Assembly (NCBI GenBank): GCA_029844215.1
Contig: CM056733.1
Coordinates: forward strand, 41,429,142-41,493,141
Reading direction: 5' to 3'
Length of the DNA: 64,000 bases
Origin: Przewalskia tangutica
Taxonomy: Eukaryota > Streptophyta > Magnoliopsida > Solanales > Solanaceae
Shown here piece after piece: positions 1 to 10,416 of this stretch. The translations under genes were made by a program, and so were the position numbers. Each line of letters starts with the position of its first letter. Position 1 is the stretch's first letter. The notes beneath the pieces are model-generated. The model saw only the letters and a list, made by a program, of their open reading frames with translations. It made no database searches and was not told the origin of the DNA.

Positions 1-612
1 AACTAGGCTAGGGGGGGGGGGTACCCCACGGCTAGCACCTCAAAGAGAGGGGGGGGGGATATTTTCGGCTAGGCTAGGGAGGGGGCCTCGGCCAAACCAC
101 TTAGGCTAGAGGGGGGGGAGAGGGTGTTGGACGAAAAGCTCAAGGGAGAGGGGAGGATTTTTCAAGACTTAGAACAATTTAGGATGAAGAAGTTCATCAA
201 CTTAGAGGGGTATTTATAGGTCAAGCCATGGCCAACCAATGGCCAAGATGGTGCCAAGTGCAAGGCAAGTGTAGGGTCAAGATCAAGTCAAGTGCACCTT
301 ATCCATCTACCACACAAATATCCTACCTACTCCCACTCACCCAAATCGTCCAAATGTCGTCCAAACATGCTCCAATTAGAGGGTGACAAGTGTCGCCCTC
401 TCGTTGGTCCAAAATGTTTCGTCTCTCGGAAAAATCCGCAAAAATTATTAATGACATAGCCGGAATTTTCCCTACGAAAGCTGTGGAAACGTTTCGTCGG
501 AAAACGACTATTTTCGGCACTTGTGTACAAATTTCGAAACTAGCTAACTTTAAGGCTCAAATTATAATACGTACGCGCTCACGTACATACTCTGGAAATA
601 CGGGGTATAACA
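1..612 (-). mobile_element. Partial Tekay-type LTR, minus orientation
   Basis: The segment ends in the plus-strand signature tacggggtataaca, which is the inverted TGTTATACCCCGTA start of this LTR family. Read backwards, its last 600 bases match the first 600 bases of the solo LTR at 58069, sharing the 'gagagacgaa' and 'gggtgacatgtgtcaccctc' blocks. The same subfamily therefore occurs here inverted. A tatttata at about 219-226 is the inverted TATA box. Two G runs lie at 11-20 and 50-58. The rest of the LTR lies outside the window. It abuts a plus-strand LTR at 613 and probably inserted into it. Confidence 0.75.
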
Positions 613-3264
613 TACACTTAGCTAAATTTTCAAGAATTTGAAGAACTCATATGGGAGCTCTCGGGTTTGCGCTCTTCCCAACATGAAATTTTTTCGTTTG
701 TTGTTCAATAATCTCCATACTTTAAACCAAGGTTCCTAAGGGTATTGTAAGGGTATCTCAATAGAAAGATCCCAGAAAAGTGGCGTTTTCGTATTAGTCG
801 TAAGGTGAAAACCTAGTCACTTTTCTAGGTTTGGATTGGAAGATTAAAGGAAAGTTGTTTGTGATCTTCTAAGGGCTTCAAGTGGCGGATTGGAGTGTCA
901 AGGAGAGGCTCTAAGTTTCTAGGGAGCGACTTCGGATCTTGAAGTGGATTAAGGCTCGCTAAGGTAACAATCTTGTTCTCTTAAGTGTTATAAGATTACA
1001 TATTGTTTTAGCCTTACATTTTGACTAGCATGAAGTATATGTATTGAAGATTGATAAGTGATATGGATTGTAGAAGCCTAAATCCGAAATGACATTGTGA
1101 GCCTTTTGAAATTGAAATACATTTTGGTCGTTAATTAGAATCGTCGCATGTTACCTACTTGAGGATTGTAGTAGTTATAATCGATTGCGGCTTGATATCA
1201 TGTTATACTAAACAACTTGAATTGAAAAGGAATTGGATAAGAATTTGTATTGTTGTCCTTCAAATTGCCGAATTGACATTGTATTTTTGGACTAGTTTAA
1301 TATCAATTGTGGGGCGAAATTTTACACGTCTTGTAGGCATGTAATCCCCTATTGTTAACTACATTGTTGAGCCTTAAATGTGGCGTGTTTGGTTATTGAA
1401 TTCGGGCCTTGAAAAAGGTGGAAAAGTATGTAGAAACAAAGAAAGTGTTGTCCGATTTTTCGTAGAATTTAGTGACTTTGCACTTAGAATATTCTACGTT
1501 TGAAGTTAGAAGTTAATAGACGTATTATGGTCATTATAGGTTGACATACTACGTACGACATATTGGACTTAGCAAGTGGATTGAACCGAAGAGGTATGCG
1601 GAACTTTCTTATTTCTTGAGCATGAGTAGTTGTAAATGTATAGTATGGTAGACGTACGAGATTTTGACAATCTAGTTCATTTGATATCCTTGGCTTATTT
1701 TAAGAATGTCCAAGTTGGTTGAGTTAGGGAATTAACTCACTTGTTTAAAAATATTAGGGATATCTTAGTTTCTAAAAGTTAAGAGACTTAAAATATTTTG
1801 AAAGTATATGATACTTGTTTTGTTAGGAAAGTTTAAGTCTCTTGGTTGTAAAGAAGAATGTAAGTATCTAAGGTATAAAGCTAGTATAACGGCTTTATGG
1901 GAAGTTGGTTATAATAGCTTTATTGAAAGTTTAAAAGAGTGGTTTACTCTAAGTAATGTAAGTATGATAAACGACTTGACATAATGAAAGTCAAATTGAT
2001 TTTAAGGCATCAATTGCGTAAGGTTTTAAAAGAAATAAGTCACTTGATTTAGAAGCCTATAAATGTATTTCTAAAAGGTATTGTGACTTGTCTTGAAAAA
2101 TAGGTATGACTTGATACTACTGTTATTAGTATCTTGGAAATTTTACATGAAAAGAGTCATTTTAAAAGAATTGAAGTACGTAGTACTTTGGGGTAAATTC
2201 CCGGATATTTATAATGACATGTTAGTGTCTTAAGTAAACTAAAATGAGAGTGTATATGTGTAAGACTAATAAGTAGTTAGGGGGATTTCTTAACTTGTTT
2301 ATGTTATGTACGATAAGTCGGTAGTGGTTATGTTATGTATGATAAGCCGGTAGTGCTTATGTTATGTATGATAGCCGGTCGTGCTAGTGATATATTGTTC
2401 GTTACGGGGTCATTCCCCGGGTTTGTGGCATTTGCATATTCCGTGGATTTGCTACCCATGATGCGAGGAATACCTCATACGAATCCGTAAGGGCTTATGC
2501 GGGTGAAATAGTCCTATTCGGGGCGGACCAGTCCTATGCGAGGAATACCTCATGCGGGTCTATACGACTATCGGAGCGGATACGCCTATGCGGAGAAGTT
2601 ACCTCACGCTGGTCCATACGACCGCTGCGGTGAAATAGTCCCAGGAGTAGGATTTCTTAATGATACTACGGGCGGGTGGCCCTACTTTGATCATGAGCCT
2701 CCTATTTTTATGCAGTAAAGTATACTCTTGTTTACTCTTATTGTTAGTAAGACACAGTGTACTGTTATTTGAGTTATCATATATGTCTTCAGTTTTATAT
2801 TAGACTTTATGATTTTATTACAGTACTTTTAGTTTCACATACTTGGTACATGTTGTACTGACCTCCTTCGGGGGGCTGCGTTCATGCCGCAGGTAGAGTA
2901 TACAGGTTGCTGATCCTCACTTTTAGGATCACTGATTCAGCGGTTGAGAAGCTTCATTACTCCGGAGGCTTATCCCTGGTATTGTCGGTTATTGTACATT
3001 CAGGGGTATGGCGGGGCCCTGTCCCGTCACAGTTGTTATTCTTAGAGGTCTGTAGTCACATTTGTGGATTGAGTTTTTAAGAACAGAAATGTACTGGCTT
3101 ATTTTATTTTGGTTCATGTATATTTTACGGAAGGTGGCCTTATCGGCTACCTGTTGATATTTATTGTTTAAGTATTTATATGTTGTGTATGTTCACCGCT
3201 ATTCTCTCGATGTATACTGTATGGGTGCCTGTAGGCACCAAGTTGCCCTGGTTGGGTCGTGACA
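613..3264 (+). mobile_element. Truncated Tekay-type LTR, plus orientation
   Basis: The segment ends in ggttgggtcgtgaca, the canonical 3' terminus of these LTRs. From 640 to 3264 it is the reverse-complement homologue of the LTR at 17976-20834: the same 'aaccaaggttcctaag' block, the same 'gcgacttcgga' block, and the shared GC-rich 3' portion with cggggccctgtccc. The first few hundred bases (U3 and TATA) are missing because the element at 1-612 lies there. The 3' neighbour gtaat (3265-3269) is a possible target-site copy, but its partner is lost. Confidence 0.75.
2299..2384 (+). repeat. 29-bp tandem repeat inside LTR (3 copies)
   Basis: Three consecutive units starting ttatgttatgta and ending cggtagtg (the third is 28 bp). 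They occupy the same relative position in the LTR where other LTR subfamilies in this window carry different short tandem repeats. Confidence 0.8.
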
Positions 3265-3271
3265 GTAATAT

Positions 3272-5319
3272 TATCTTAAAGAAAGATTGAGTATCAATCG
3301 ACTCAGCAAGAAATATTATTTGTTTATTTCCAGATTGTTAATCTCGTTGTTGTTCATATTCCCATTTCCTTGTTACCACACATTTTTACTCACAAAATTC
3401 GCATTCATAGAAGATCGGGATGAGGTGTTATTTTATGGGGCACATATACTGCATAATAAACCAATGAGTATGAAGGTGTGGGAGGTTGGTTTTGACTTTA
3501 ATAAGGAAGTGTTGAGGAAGGTACTATTATGGATCAAACTATATGGCTTGCCTTTGAACTGTTTGAGCATGTAATCATTGAGTCGAATAGGAAGTATGTT
3601 AGGGAAACCATTGTATGTTAAAGGATATCATATGCTAGGATGTTGGTGGAGATGGATATACCAAAAGGACTACCCAATAAGATCAAGCTACAAGATCCTC
3701 ATGGTAATGTATTTGAGCAATTTATGTCATATGAATTGTGAGGCATGTCTGCAAGTTGGACATACTTGTCCAGTTAAGAAACAACCAGAGCAGGTCACAA
3801 AAAATCAACAGATGAACCAACAAGCTAGACCAAAGGAGGTAAAACAGGCTCATCAGACCACAACATGGCAGAAAATTACGGAAGGCCGTGCACCTGCTCC
3901 TGCCACCAAGACAAATCATGTAGCCAAGCAACCTATGACTGCAAAGACCAATTCTCAGGTGATATTTAGAACCCCATTATATCAACAGGTGAGACAGATG
4001 GTAGAACAGTCAAAGAACAACCAGAAGCAAGCTGTAAATACTAAGGAACTTGATGTGTTGAGCCCAGTGGAGTTTCCACCTATGCAGACAAACCAGAAGC
4101 ATCAGAAAGATGAGCAAATTGGACAATGTAGCTACCAGGTAAATACTGGGAGATCACCTGACTCTTCATTATCCTTATGAAGTTGATCTCATCGAAAATA
4201 TAAGGTTTTAATAAAGTATACAAGCATACTGAGCTAATAAAGTTGTTAAGGTAGTACAATATATGGATGATAGCTATTTTAGAGCTTAGAGTATAGAAGT
4301 AGCATGCTAGTAAAATAAAAAGGAAGGTGTTTCCAACTTGGGACATCTATTGGAATTATGATATAAATGGTAAAGGAATGATATGGATAGCTTGGGATCC
4401 CAATGAATTTTCCTTTCAAGAGTTGGCAATGGACAGTCAGTACATATATGGAAGAGTAAGGGTTCTATCAATTCAAATGGAGTTCTACCTTACCATGGTA
4501 TATGGTCTGCACACATTTGCAGACAGGAAACTATTGTGGAGTGCACTTAAGACAATAAATAGTGCAATGTTAGATCCTTGGGTGACTTTAATATTGTTAG
4601 GGAAATGGATGACAGAATCACGGGGTCTCATGTACAAGAGTTTGAACTGGCAGATTTCAATGAGTTTATGCTTGATACGCCTAAATGAACTCAAAACTAT
4701 AAGAAGGAGATATACATGGACAAATAACCATACATATAGCAAGATAGACTCGGTGCTAGTGAATGTGGAATGGGTTACCAAGTATATGCATCTAGAAGTT
4801 CTGGCAATGTATCCATTTTTCTCTGATCATACACCTTTAGCTATTGAGATTGAGGACATTCTAGGTAAGTGTGTCAGGCCATTAGGATTCTTTAATTATC
4901 TAGTACAGAATCCTCAGTTCTCTACAGTAATATCACAGAGCTAGACCCAACCTGTATACAAGAAAGAGATGCAATGTTATCTGGATAAAGTTGCACAGAA
5001 TGAAAGATAGTCTCAAGAATTTGAACAATAGAGAATACTCTAATATAAGGGAGAATGTGCAGAAATACAAAAGGGAGTTAACTGAATTACAAAGTCAAAT
5101 GAGACAACCAGCAAGTTCATCAACCTTATTTGAGGAGGAGAGGCAATTAAGACTGCAACTTGAGAAATGTGCTACAATTGAAGAGGGTATCCCGAAGCAT
5201 AAGTCTAGAGTTAAATGGTTACAATTGGGAGATTCAAACAATGCTTATTTCTATGCATGTATAAATGGGAGAGTAGCTCAAAACCAGATAAGTGGATATC
5301 CATATCTATATGTTTAGTG
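3272..5319 (+). pseudogene. Decayed LINE (L1-like) remnant: ORF1-like DUF4283 plus endonuclease, reverse transcriptase missing
   Basis: Three broken reading segments follow LINE order. At 3287-3574 and 3578-4180 the peptides look like the DUF4283 domain of plant LINE-associated proteins (WIKLYGLPLN, then SRIGSMLGKPLY), followed by the knuckle-like CEACLQVGHTC. At 4327-4944 there is an endonuclease/exonuclease/phosphatase-type C-terminus with RYTWTNNH..SKIDSVLVN and FFSDHTPL. The GDFN motif is readable near 4580 but in another frame, so indels have broken the gene. At 4991-5317 comes the linker that normally precedes reverse transcriptase (WLQLGDSNNAYF). Homology stops at about 5319 against a copia fragment, so the reverse transcriptase has been lost. 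It is non-functional. Both ends are cut by LTR sequence or the copia piece. Confidence 0.8.
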
Positions 5320-5647
5320 AGCTGGTGTTGAACCGGATTACCAGGTAGATGGCACTAATATTATCACAATAAACTAAGGTAACTTTCTGAATAAGACAAT
5401 GAAGCTCTAAAAGAAGATTACGTAATTCAGAGACTACATTGGCTACCCCTCAATACTCGACCTCTACACTAGAGCGTGATAATATAGACTGACGCTTCAC
5501 AGACCATGAGACCAAGTTATGACCAAGAAACATATAATAGCCAGACGTAGAACGTCTGGTGTCTAGACAGTCACCCCAATCAGTGTATAAACATAGATCT
5601 ATACTGGTTTTGAATAAGAATTGCACTTTTATACAAGATAAATACAT
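5320..5647 (-). pseudogene. Ty1/copia polyprotein fragment (RNase H end)
   Basis: Translated on the minus strand, the peptide carries the copia RNase H signatures DTRRSTSGYYMFLG, SWSVKRQSILSRSS and, after one stop, VYCDNISAIYLPGNPVQHQ. The stop at 5450-5452 is a TGA where the family normally has Arg (CGA), so a single C-to-T transition interrupts an otherwise readable frame. No integrase or reverse transcriptase is left and no LTR can be assigned. It is a relic sandwiched between the LINE remnant and an LTR end. Confidence 0.85.
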
Positions 5648-6239
5648 TATGTAGGCCTAGTTCGTTATCGTTATTGTTATATGATATGAGTTATGCTCAA
5701 CTATCATGTATATTAGTGCAGTTTCGGTTACAGTTATTCAATTTCCTCATATATTCGGTACAATATTTCGTATGTTGTCCCTTTGACAAGGAGCCTTGCA
5801 TTTGATGCTGCAGATCCTGAGAGAGGTAGACAGGCCTCCCCAGCGTTGACGAGCTCAGTTTGATTGGTAAGCTTCATGTCATTCAGAGTTGTCAGGTCTA
5901 GAGTTCTTGAGTATTTTGTTATGTATAGAGATATGATGGGTAGGTCGGGGCCCTGTCCCCACCACACTACACCGCCACACTACAGTTGATCTTTTGTAGA
6001 GGTTTGTAGACTTGTCCTGTGTATGTTTAGTATGTACAGTATGGCCTTATCATCCTAAACTATATGGTGGCCTTGTCGGTCAAAAAAAATATATATATAT
6101 ATATAGGTTGTGTTATGATTTGGCTTTGTCGGCCTATATGTTTTCCATAAATGTTCAGATATGGTATGTTGCAGGTTAGTACACTCGGTCAAGTAAGGCA
6201 CCTGATGTCGTCTCGTCTCCCCGAATTTGGGGTATGACA
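5648..6239 (+). mobile_element. Old LTR 3' fragment, plus orientation
   Basis: The fragment ends in ggggtatgaca at 6239. About 290 bases before the end it carries gtcggggccctgtccc, the same GC-rich core seen near the 3' ends of the other gypsy LTRs here. The wording of the rest differs, so it is another, older subfamily. It includes an (AT)n stretch near 6090-6110. The 5' part is missing. The boundary with the copia fragment is approximate. Confidence 0.6.
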
Positions 6240-6860
6240 GTAACTATTAGTTAAAATTATTTAGAACATTAGTAACCAATTTGAACAGTTACACCCCTTT
6301 AAATCAGTTTGGTATTTTTATTTATTCTCAAATGTAGGGTAGTTAGATTTTTACGAAGAACATTATTTTAAGTTTTTGGGCTTCTGCTTTTAATATTTAA
6401 TATTTAATATTTAATAATATTAATATCAAATATAATATAAACGATATAGATAGATGTATCATATGGGAGAATGATAATAAATTAGTGAATAGGTATGGAA
6501 ATGTCACGAAGCCATCTGCTTGTGTCCAAGGAAGTCCAAACAACTAACAACCAATGAATACATTACCAACAATTAAGCAACAATAACTTTCATGAGCCAA
6601 CCATTTTCTGATTATCTAATACCAACAAATACATTAGAATATTAGAGAAGAAAGAAGGCTAAGAAACAATTAAAAGGAAACTTATGCAAGAAGGGTAGAA
6701 ATAAAGAAGAGAGAAACAGAGAAAAGGTCTGCAAAGCAACCTATCTTCTTTGGATCTCTCTAATCATAATTAAATACAAAAAGAATAACATTTCAGCATT
6801 GCCCTCAATAATCATCATTCAAACTCTTTGCTTCTTGAGAGAATTAACTTCATTTGTAAC
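6240..6860 (+). promoter_or_regulatory. Upstream region of the coiled-coil gene
   Basis: AT-rich non-coding DNA with short AATATTT-type repeats around 6390-6420. No transposon signature is visible. The last 100 or so bases before the ATG are pyrimidine- and A-rich, as in plant 5' UTRs. I cannot name a TATA box with confidence; ttaaatac at about 6770 is the nearest candidate. Confidence 0.35.
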
Positions 6861-8229
6861 ATGAGTAGTCTTCGTGCAAATTCATTTCATGATTCTGTTC
6901 CTCCCCCAACATCTGTACTCTCCTATGATGATTCTGCTTTAGAAGGTAATGTTTTCTTAGCTGTTATATTTCTATTTTTGTTTTTTTGTGGGTTTTGAAT
7001 GACAGTGAAATACGAGTTTGAATAAACAAGAACTGTATCTTCAAGCGGGCTAGTCAGGTAGACTTTTCCCTTCTGGGGCCCACTGTATCTTTCTTTTCGA
7101 ATATATAAAATTGCATCGGGCCGCAAGTCCGTGAATTGCCAATAAAAAAAATAAAAAATAAACAAGAACTAAAAATGCTAAACACCATTTTTCCCGGATT
7201 TTGGAAAAAAGTGTCCTTTTATTTTTCTATTTGTGTGTGTGTGGGGGGAGGGGGGGGATAGGGGGGATATGATAAATCAGAGTTCATCACCTAAGACATT
7301 GTATCAGAAGAAAACATTTGCAGCTCCAACATATTTCTCCATATAAGTAACTCTTATTAATCAACTATAAAGGAGAGTTTTGAACAGAATAATGTCATGA
7401 TTTCTCTTTTTTCCTTCTGCAAATGTTAGGTGTTGCAGCGAATTTCAAGTTATTGTTAAAGTTAATTCAAGATCATAAAGATGCCTGTAACAAAGGGAAC
7501 ACAGATGGCATGAGAAGATTGAGGGTGGCGACAATGATGACCATTCTTGATAATGTTAGGACTAGAATTCAGAAAAGTCAATCCTTTGGTGACAAGAAGA
7601 GACCATCATGCGGAACTAAACTAAGGCGATGTTACACAGATCTTAAGCTTACCAGTAATGTTCTGAACAAGGAAAAGAAGCAACACGAGCCAATGATATT
7701 GGATGAACAAGAAAGATTAAAGAGGCAGCTTAACGCAAGTTTGGTAGCACGAAAGAGCCTCGAGGGCATGTGTTCGAGCTTAGAGAAGGAAAAAGAAATT
7801 ATGGTAGCAGAGTTATCAAAGAAAGTCCATGAAGTGAATGAAATGGAGGATCTTATTAATGAATTAAAAGAGCAGAATGAATGTTTAGTGGAAAGGTTAC
7901 ATGGATGTAGCAGTAATAATAATAGTAGAAGTGGAGAAAAACAAGGAAATGTAGCCCTTCAATACAGAAACAGAGCACTCTCTGAGCAATTATTGAGGTC
8001 ACTTGATGGCTATCAATCGATGAAGAGGAAATGGAAGAACGCACATGAGGAAAACATGGCAATGCATGCAACTTTGGAAGAAATGGGAGCTAAAATTGAT
8101 TCAGGGCTCCACATGATCCACTGGTTTAGACAACGAGTTGGTGTCAAAGAGGAGATTATTGAATTGGAGCATATGTTTGAAAGCTTAGAGATGCAGGTTT
8201 CAAAACATTTGCAAAACATTCTCAAATGA
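6861..8229 (+). CDS. Uncharacterised plant coiled-coil protein (2 exons, 294 aa)
   Basis: Exon 1 is 6861-6945 and exon 2 is 7430-8229. The 484-bp intron has GT (6946) and AG (7429) ends and interrupts a codon after its first base, giving ...DDSALE-G-VAANFK... . The ATG at 6861 is chosen because it opens the frame that splices cleanly into the long exon 2. Residues 1-28 are Ser/Pro-rich and likely disordered. Residues 30-80 form a probable helix rich in Leu and Lys (FKLLLKLIQDHKDAC, then ILDNVRTRIQKSQSF). From about residue 100 to the end the sequence is heptad-like and highly charged, typical of coiled coil, broken by an Asn/Ser-rich loop near 175-187. No enzyme motif, signal peptide or membrane segment is visible. 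I do not recognise the family with certainty, so no function is assigned; the coiled coil suggests a protein-protein interaction role. It is the only intact host-like gene in the window, and its base composition and intact frame contrast with the decayed transposons around it. Confidence 0.8.
7035..7156 (+). mobile_element. Small retroposon in the intron, with 14-bp target duplication
   Basis: A 122-bp segment is bracketed by identical 14-bp direct repeats, aataaacaagaact, at 7021-7034 and 7157-7170. Its right end is an A-rich tail (aataaaaaaaataaaaa). A long target duplication with an A-rich 3' end is the hallmark of target-primed insertion (SINE or 5'-truncated LINE). The body contains a GC-rich part (tctggggcccactg, gcatcgggccgcaag). 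I do not see clear tRNA A/B boxes, so the source is undetermined. Confidence 0.7.
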
Positions 8230-8511
8230 TACATTGGAATGTGTCAAACCAAAAATGAGAGATCAATGTTTTCCACTAAGCCGACAGGGTACGTGACATT
8301 TATAGATTCTAGATTTTGTTATTCCATTTAGATGGAAAATGGAAATCAACAAGGATGAATTTCTTGATTTATGGAAATATTATAATGAAAAGAGTCGGTC
8401 ATATTATATGAATGACTATAATGCTATAGCATTTTGTTGTTCCATTAAATTCTTGTATTATGAAGTATTCTTTTCCTAAGTTATTTCAGCTGAAGACCTA
8501 GTTTCATTAAC
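8230..8511. other. 3' flank of the coiled-coil gene
   Basis: AT-rich sequence after the TGA at 8227-8229, presumably the 3' UTR and terminator of the gene. The phrases attttgttattccatt (about 8313) and attttgttgttccatt (about 8431) form an imperfect repeat. I see no coding potential and cannot place the polyadenylation signal reliably. Confidence 0.3.
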
Positions 8512-10411
8512 TGTCATGACCCAATTTAACAAGTTTTGATGGCATTAACTCCCATCAAGTCAGTAAACCAACCACAACCAACTTAAACAATTATTTAAAG
8601 AAGATAATGCAGAATAGTTACACAAGTCAATTTAGCATCTTAAATAAGTCTTATAATATAGAAATATGCGGAAATAGTACGACAATCCCAAAACCTGGTG
8701 TCACCAGTTCAAGAATCACTAAGAAACTGATACAAGTCTGAGGTAAGTAGTACTAGACGTCTGAAATAAGAAGGCATGAATAAGTAAATAAAGAAGAAGA
8801 ATATTGTGCACAGATTAGCTCACCTCGAAGCCTTTGAAATATGTCCTCAACGGGTAGGGAAGTCTCAAGCACCAATCGTACCAAGGACCGAATCTGCACA
8901 CAAAAAAGGTGCAACAATTCCAGCGTGAGTACGAGAAACAACGGGTACTCAGGAGCATTGTCGACCTACCTAGTCAAAAAAGAGATGAGGGTTAGTTTTA
9001 CGATTACCACTTCCACACTATACCACTATCAGTCCGATATAATAATAAAGTCAATAATCACAAGTCTCTAGCTAGATATGGAAGTTTCTAAGTTTTCAAG
9101 TTCATATCAAATAGTCAAGTAGCATGGAGATATGATTCAATGAGAAATTTAGGCAAATCAATCAAACTAGGAAAAATGATATTCAAATGATAAGCAATGA
9201 AAGGTCTTTCCATCACCGGTACACACACACTCCTTCAATAAGGAGCGCGACCCATGGAGGACTCGCGATGTCCATATACCACCCGAAATCATTTTCGTTC
9301 GGGTTCCTTAGCCAATATTAGGCTCGCATTACCTATGTCTAGCCAATCGGGCTCGTATCAATGCATCACTCCATTCGGAATCATTTCCTGGCGGACCCAC
9401 ATATGTCTCCACAAATATATTATGCATGAGATACCACATGAAACATTAATATAACATGCGCAACAAAAATAAGCCAAAATATGCAATAAAGACTCAACCC
9501 TTAATCAAGGTAGGACATAAAGATTTGTCTTTTAACCAAATACACAATAAATATTCGATCTGTGGCTTCTTTTCACTTTTAAACGAGTACTTAGGAGTGA
9601 TGAGAAACATACAATCACAGATAATATAGGTATATAATCGCAGAGACAAAAAATAATGTTTTTCACAATCCAATCACAGATCCATAGCATCTTACTATCT
9701 ATCAGCTAGTGCACAAAGCATGTGATTCAGACAGAAATATACAATGGCACCGATACCCGATACAAGTGCTGGTCACCTCACAATTATCAAGACCTCTGTA
9801 TTAACCCCAATACATCCTCTTAATTAGTTCATTACACCAACCACAATGCTTTAAATAATATCATTAGTCTCAACTTTCATGTATTAGGAGTCTGTCAGTC
9901 AAAACAAAGCCTTGCCTTTCGTAAAGTCTCTGAATGGTCTAAATCTATTCAAATATAAAAAATGCGTTAACACACGATTCCATAGAGACTCATATTACTT
10001 TATGAAAGTTTCACACCTATAACATCACCCAAAAACAGGATCCCAAGTCTCGAAGGGCAAAGCGAAGAATTAGTCTACACGTGGTTTATATAATCTAAAT
10101 ACAAATGATTAACTAAATCCATCACTAATTCTAAGATTAATTGAAGAAATCTCCATTAACAACCTAGGTTTTAAAAATCCCCAATTTTAAGTCCCAATTC
10201 TCCTCTTCATGAATATAAGTTTGTGTAAGTTGTGAGTGTGTTTTTGTCATAAAGAAGTGGCGAGACGATATTCAGAAGTTGTAAATTGATTGTTAGGTTA
10301 TTGTGTTTTTGCGGCTGATATTGTTATAATAAGGTGCTACAAATATGGGTTGATGGTGTATCCAAATTCTTGTCGTTGTTGTGAACTTGAACATACATGA
10401 AGTAGAAAGGA
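8512..10411 (-). mobile_element. Gypsy-type LTR fragment, minus orientation
   Basis: It begins tgtcatgacccaattt at 8512, the inverted 3' terminus of a common plant gypsy LTR type, immediately next to the gene's 3' flank. It contains LTR-like motifs (ggtgtcaccagttc, aacgggtactcagg) and a block of near-repeats about the 'cgggttcc / gggctcg' theme around 9290-9370. No coding segment is seen. The right limit is not resolved: the E0 element inserted at 10412, and the stretch from about 10200 may already be the sequence E0 landed in. Confidence 0.5.
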
Positions 10412-10416
10412 ATTTC
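10412..10416. repeat. Target-site duplication of E0, left copy (atttc)
   Basis: Matches atttc at 57800-57804 directly outside the right LTR. The adjoining LTR end is degraded (acacgac where the right copy has tgtcacgatc). Confidence 0.75.

Noticed and set aside
1159..2718. Small plus-strand reading frames (1159-1344, 2536-2718)
   Set aside because: Both fall inside the LTR at 613-3264 and have no domain or conserved counterpart in sister LTRs.
6923..7165. 80-residue minus-strand frame
   Set aside because: It spans the intron and the retroposon insert. No homology recognised; opposite to the real gene.
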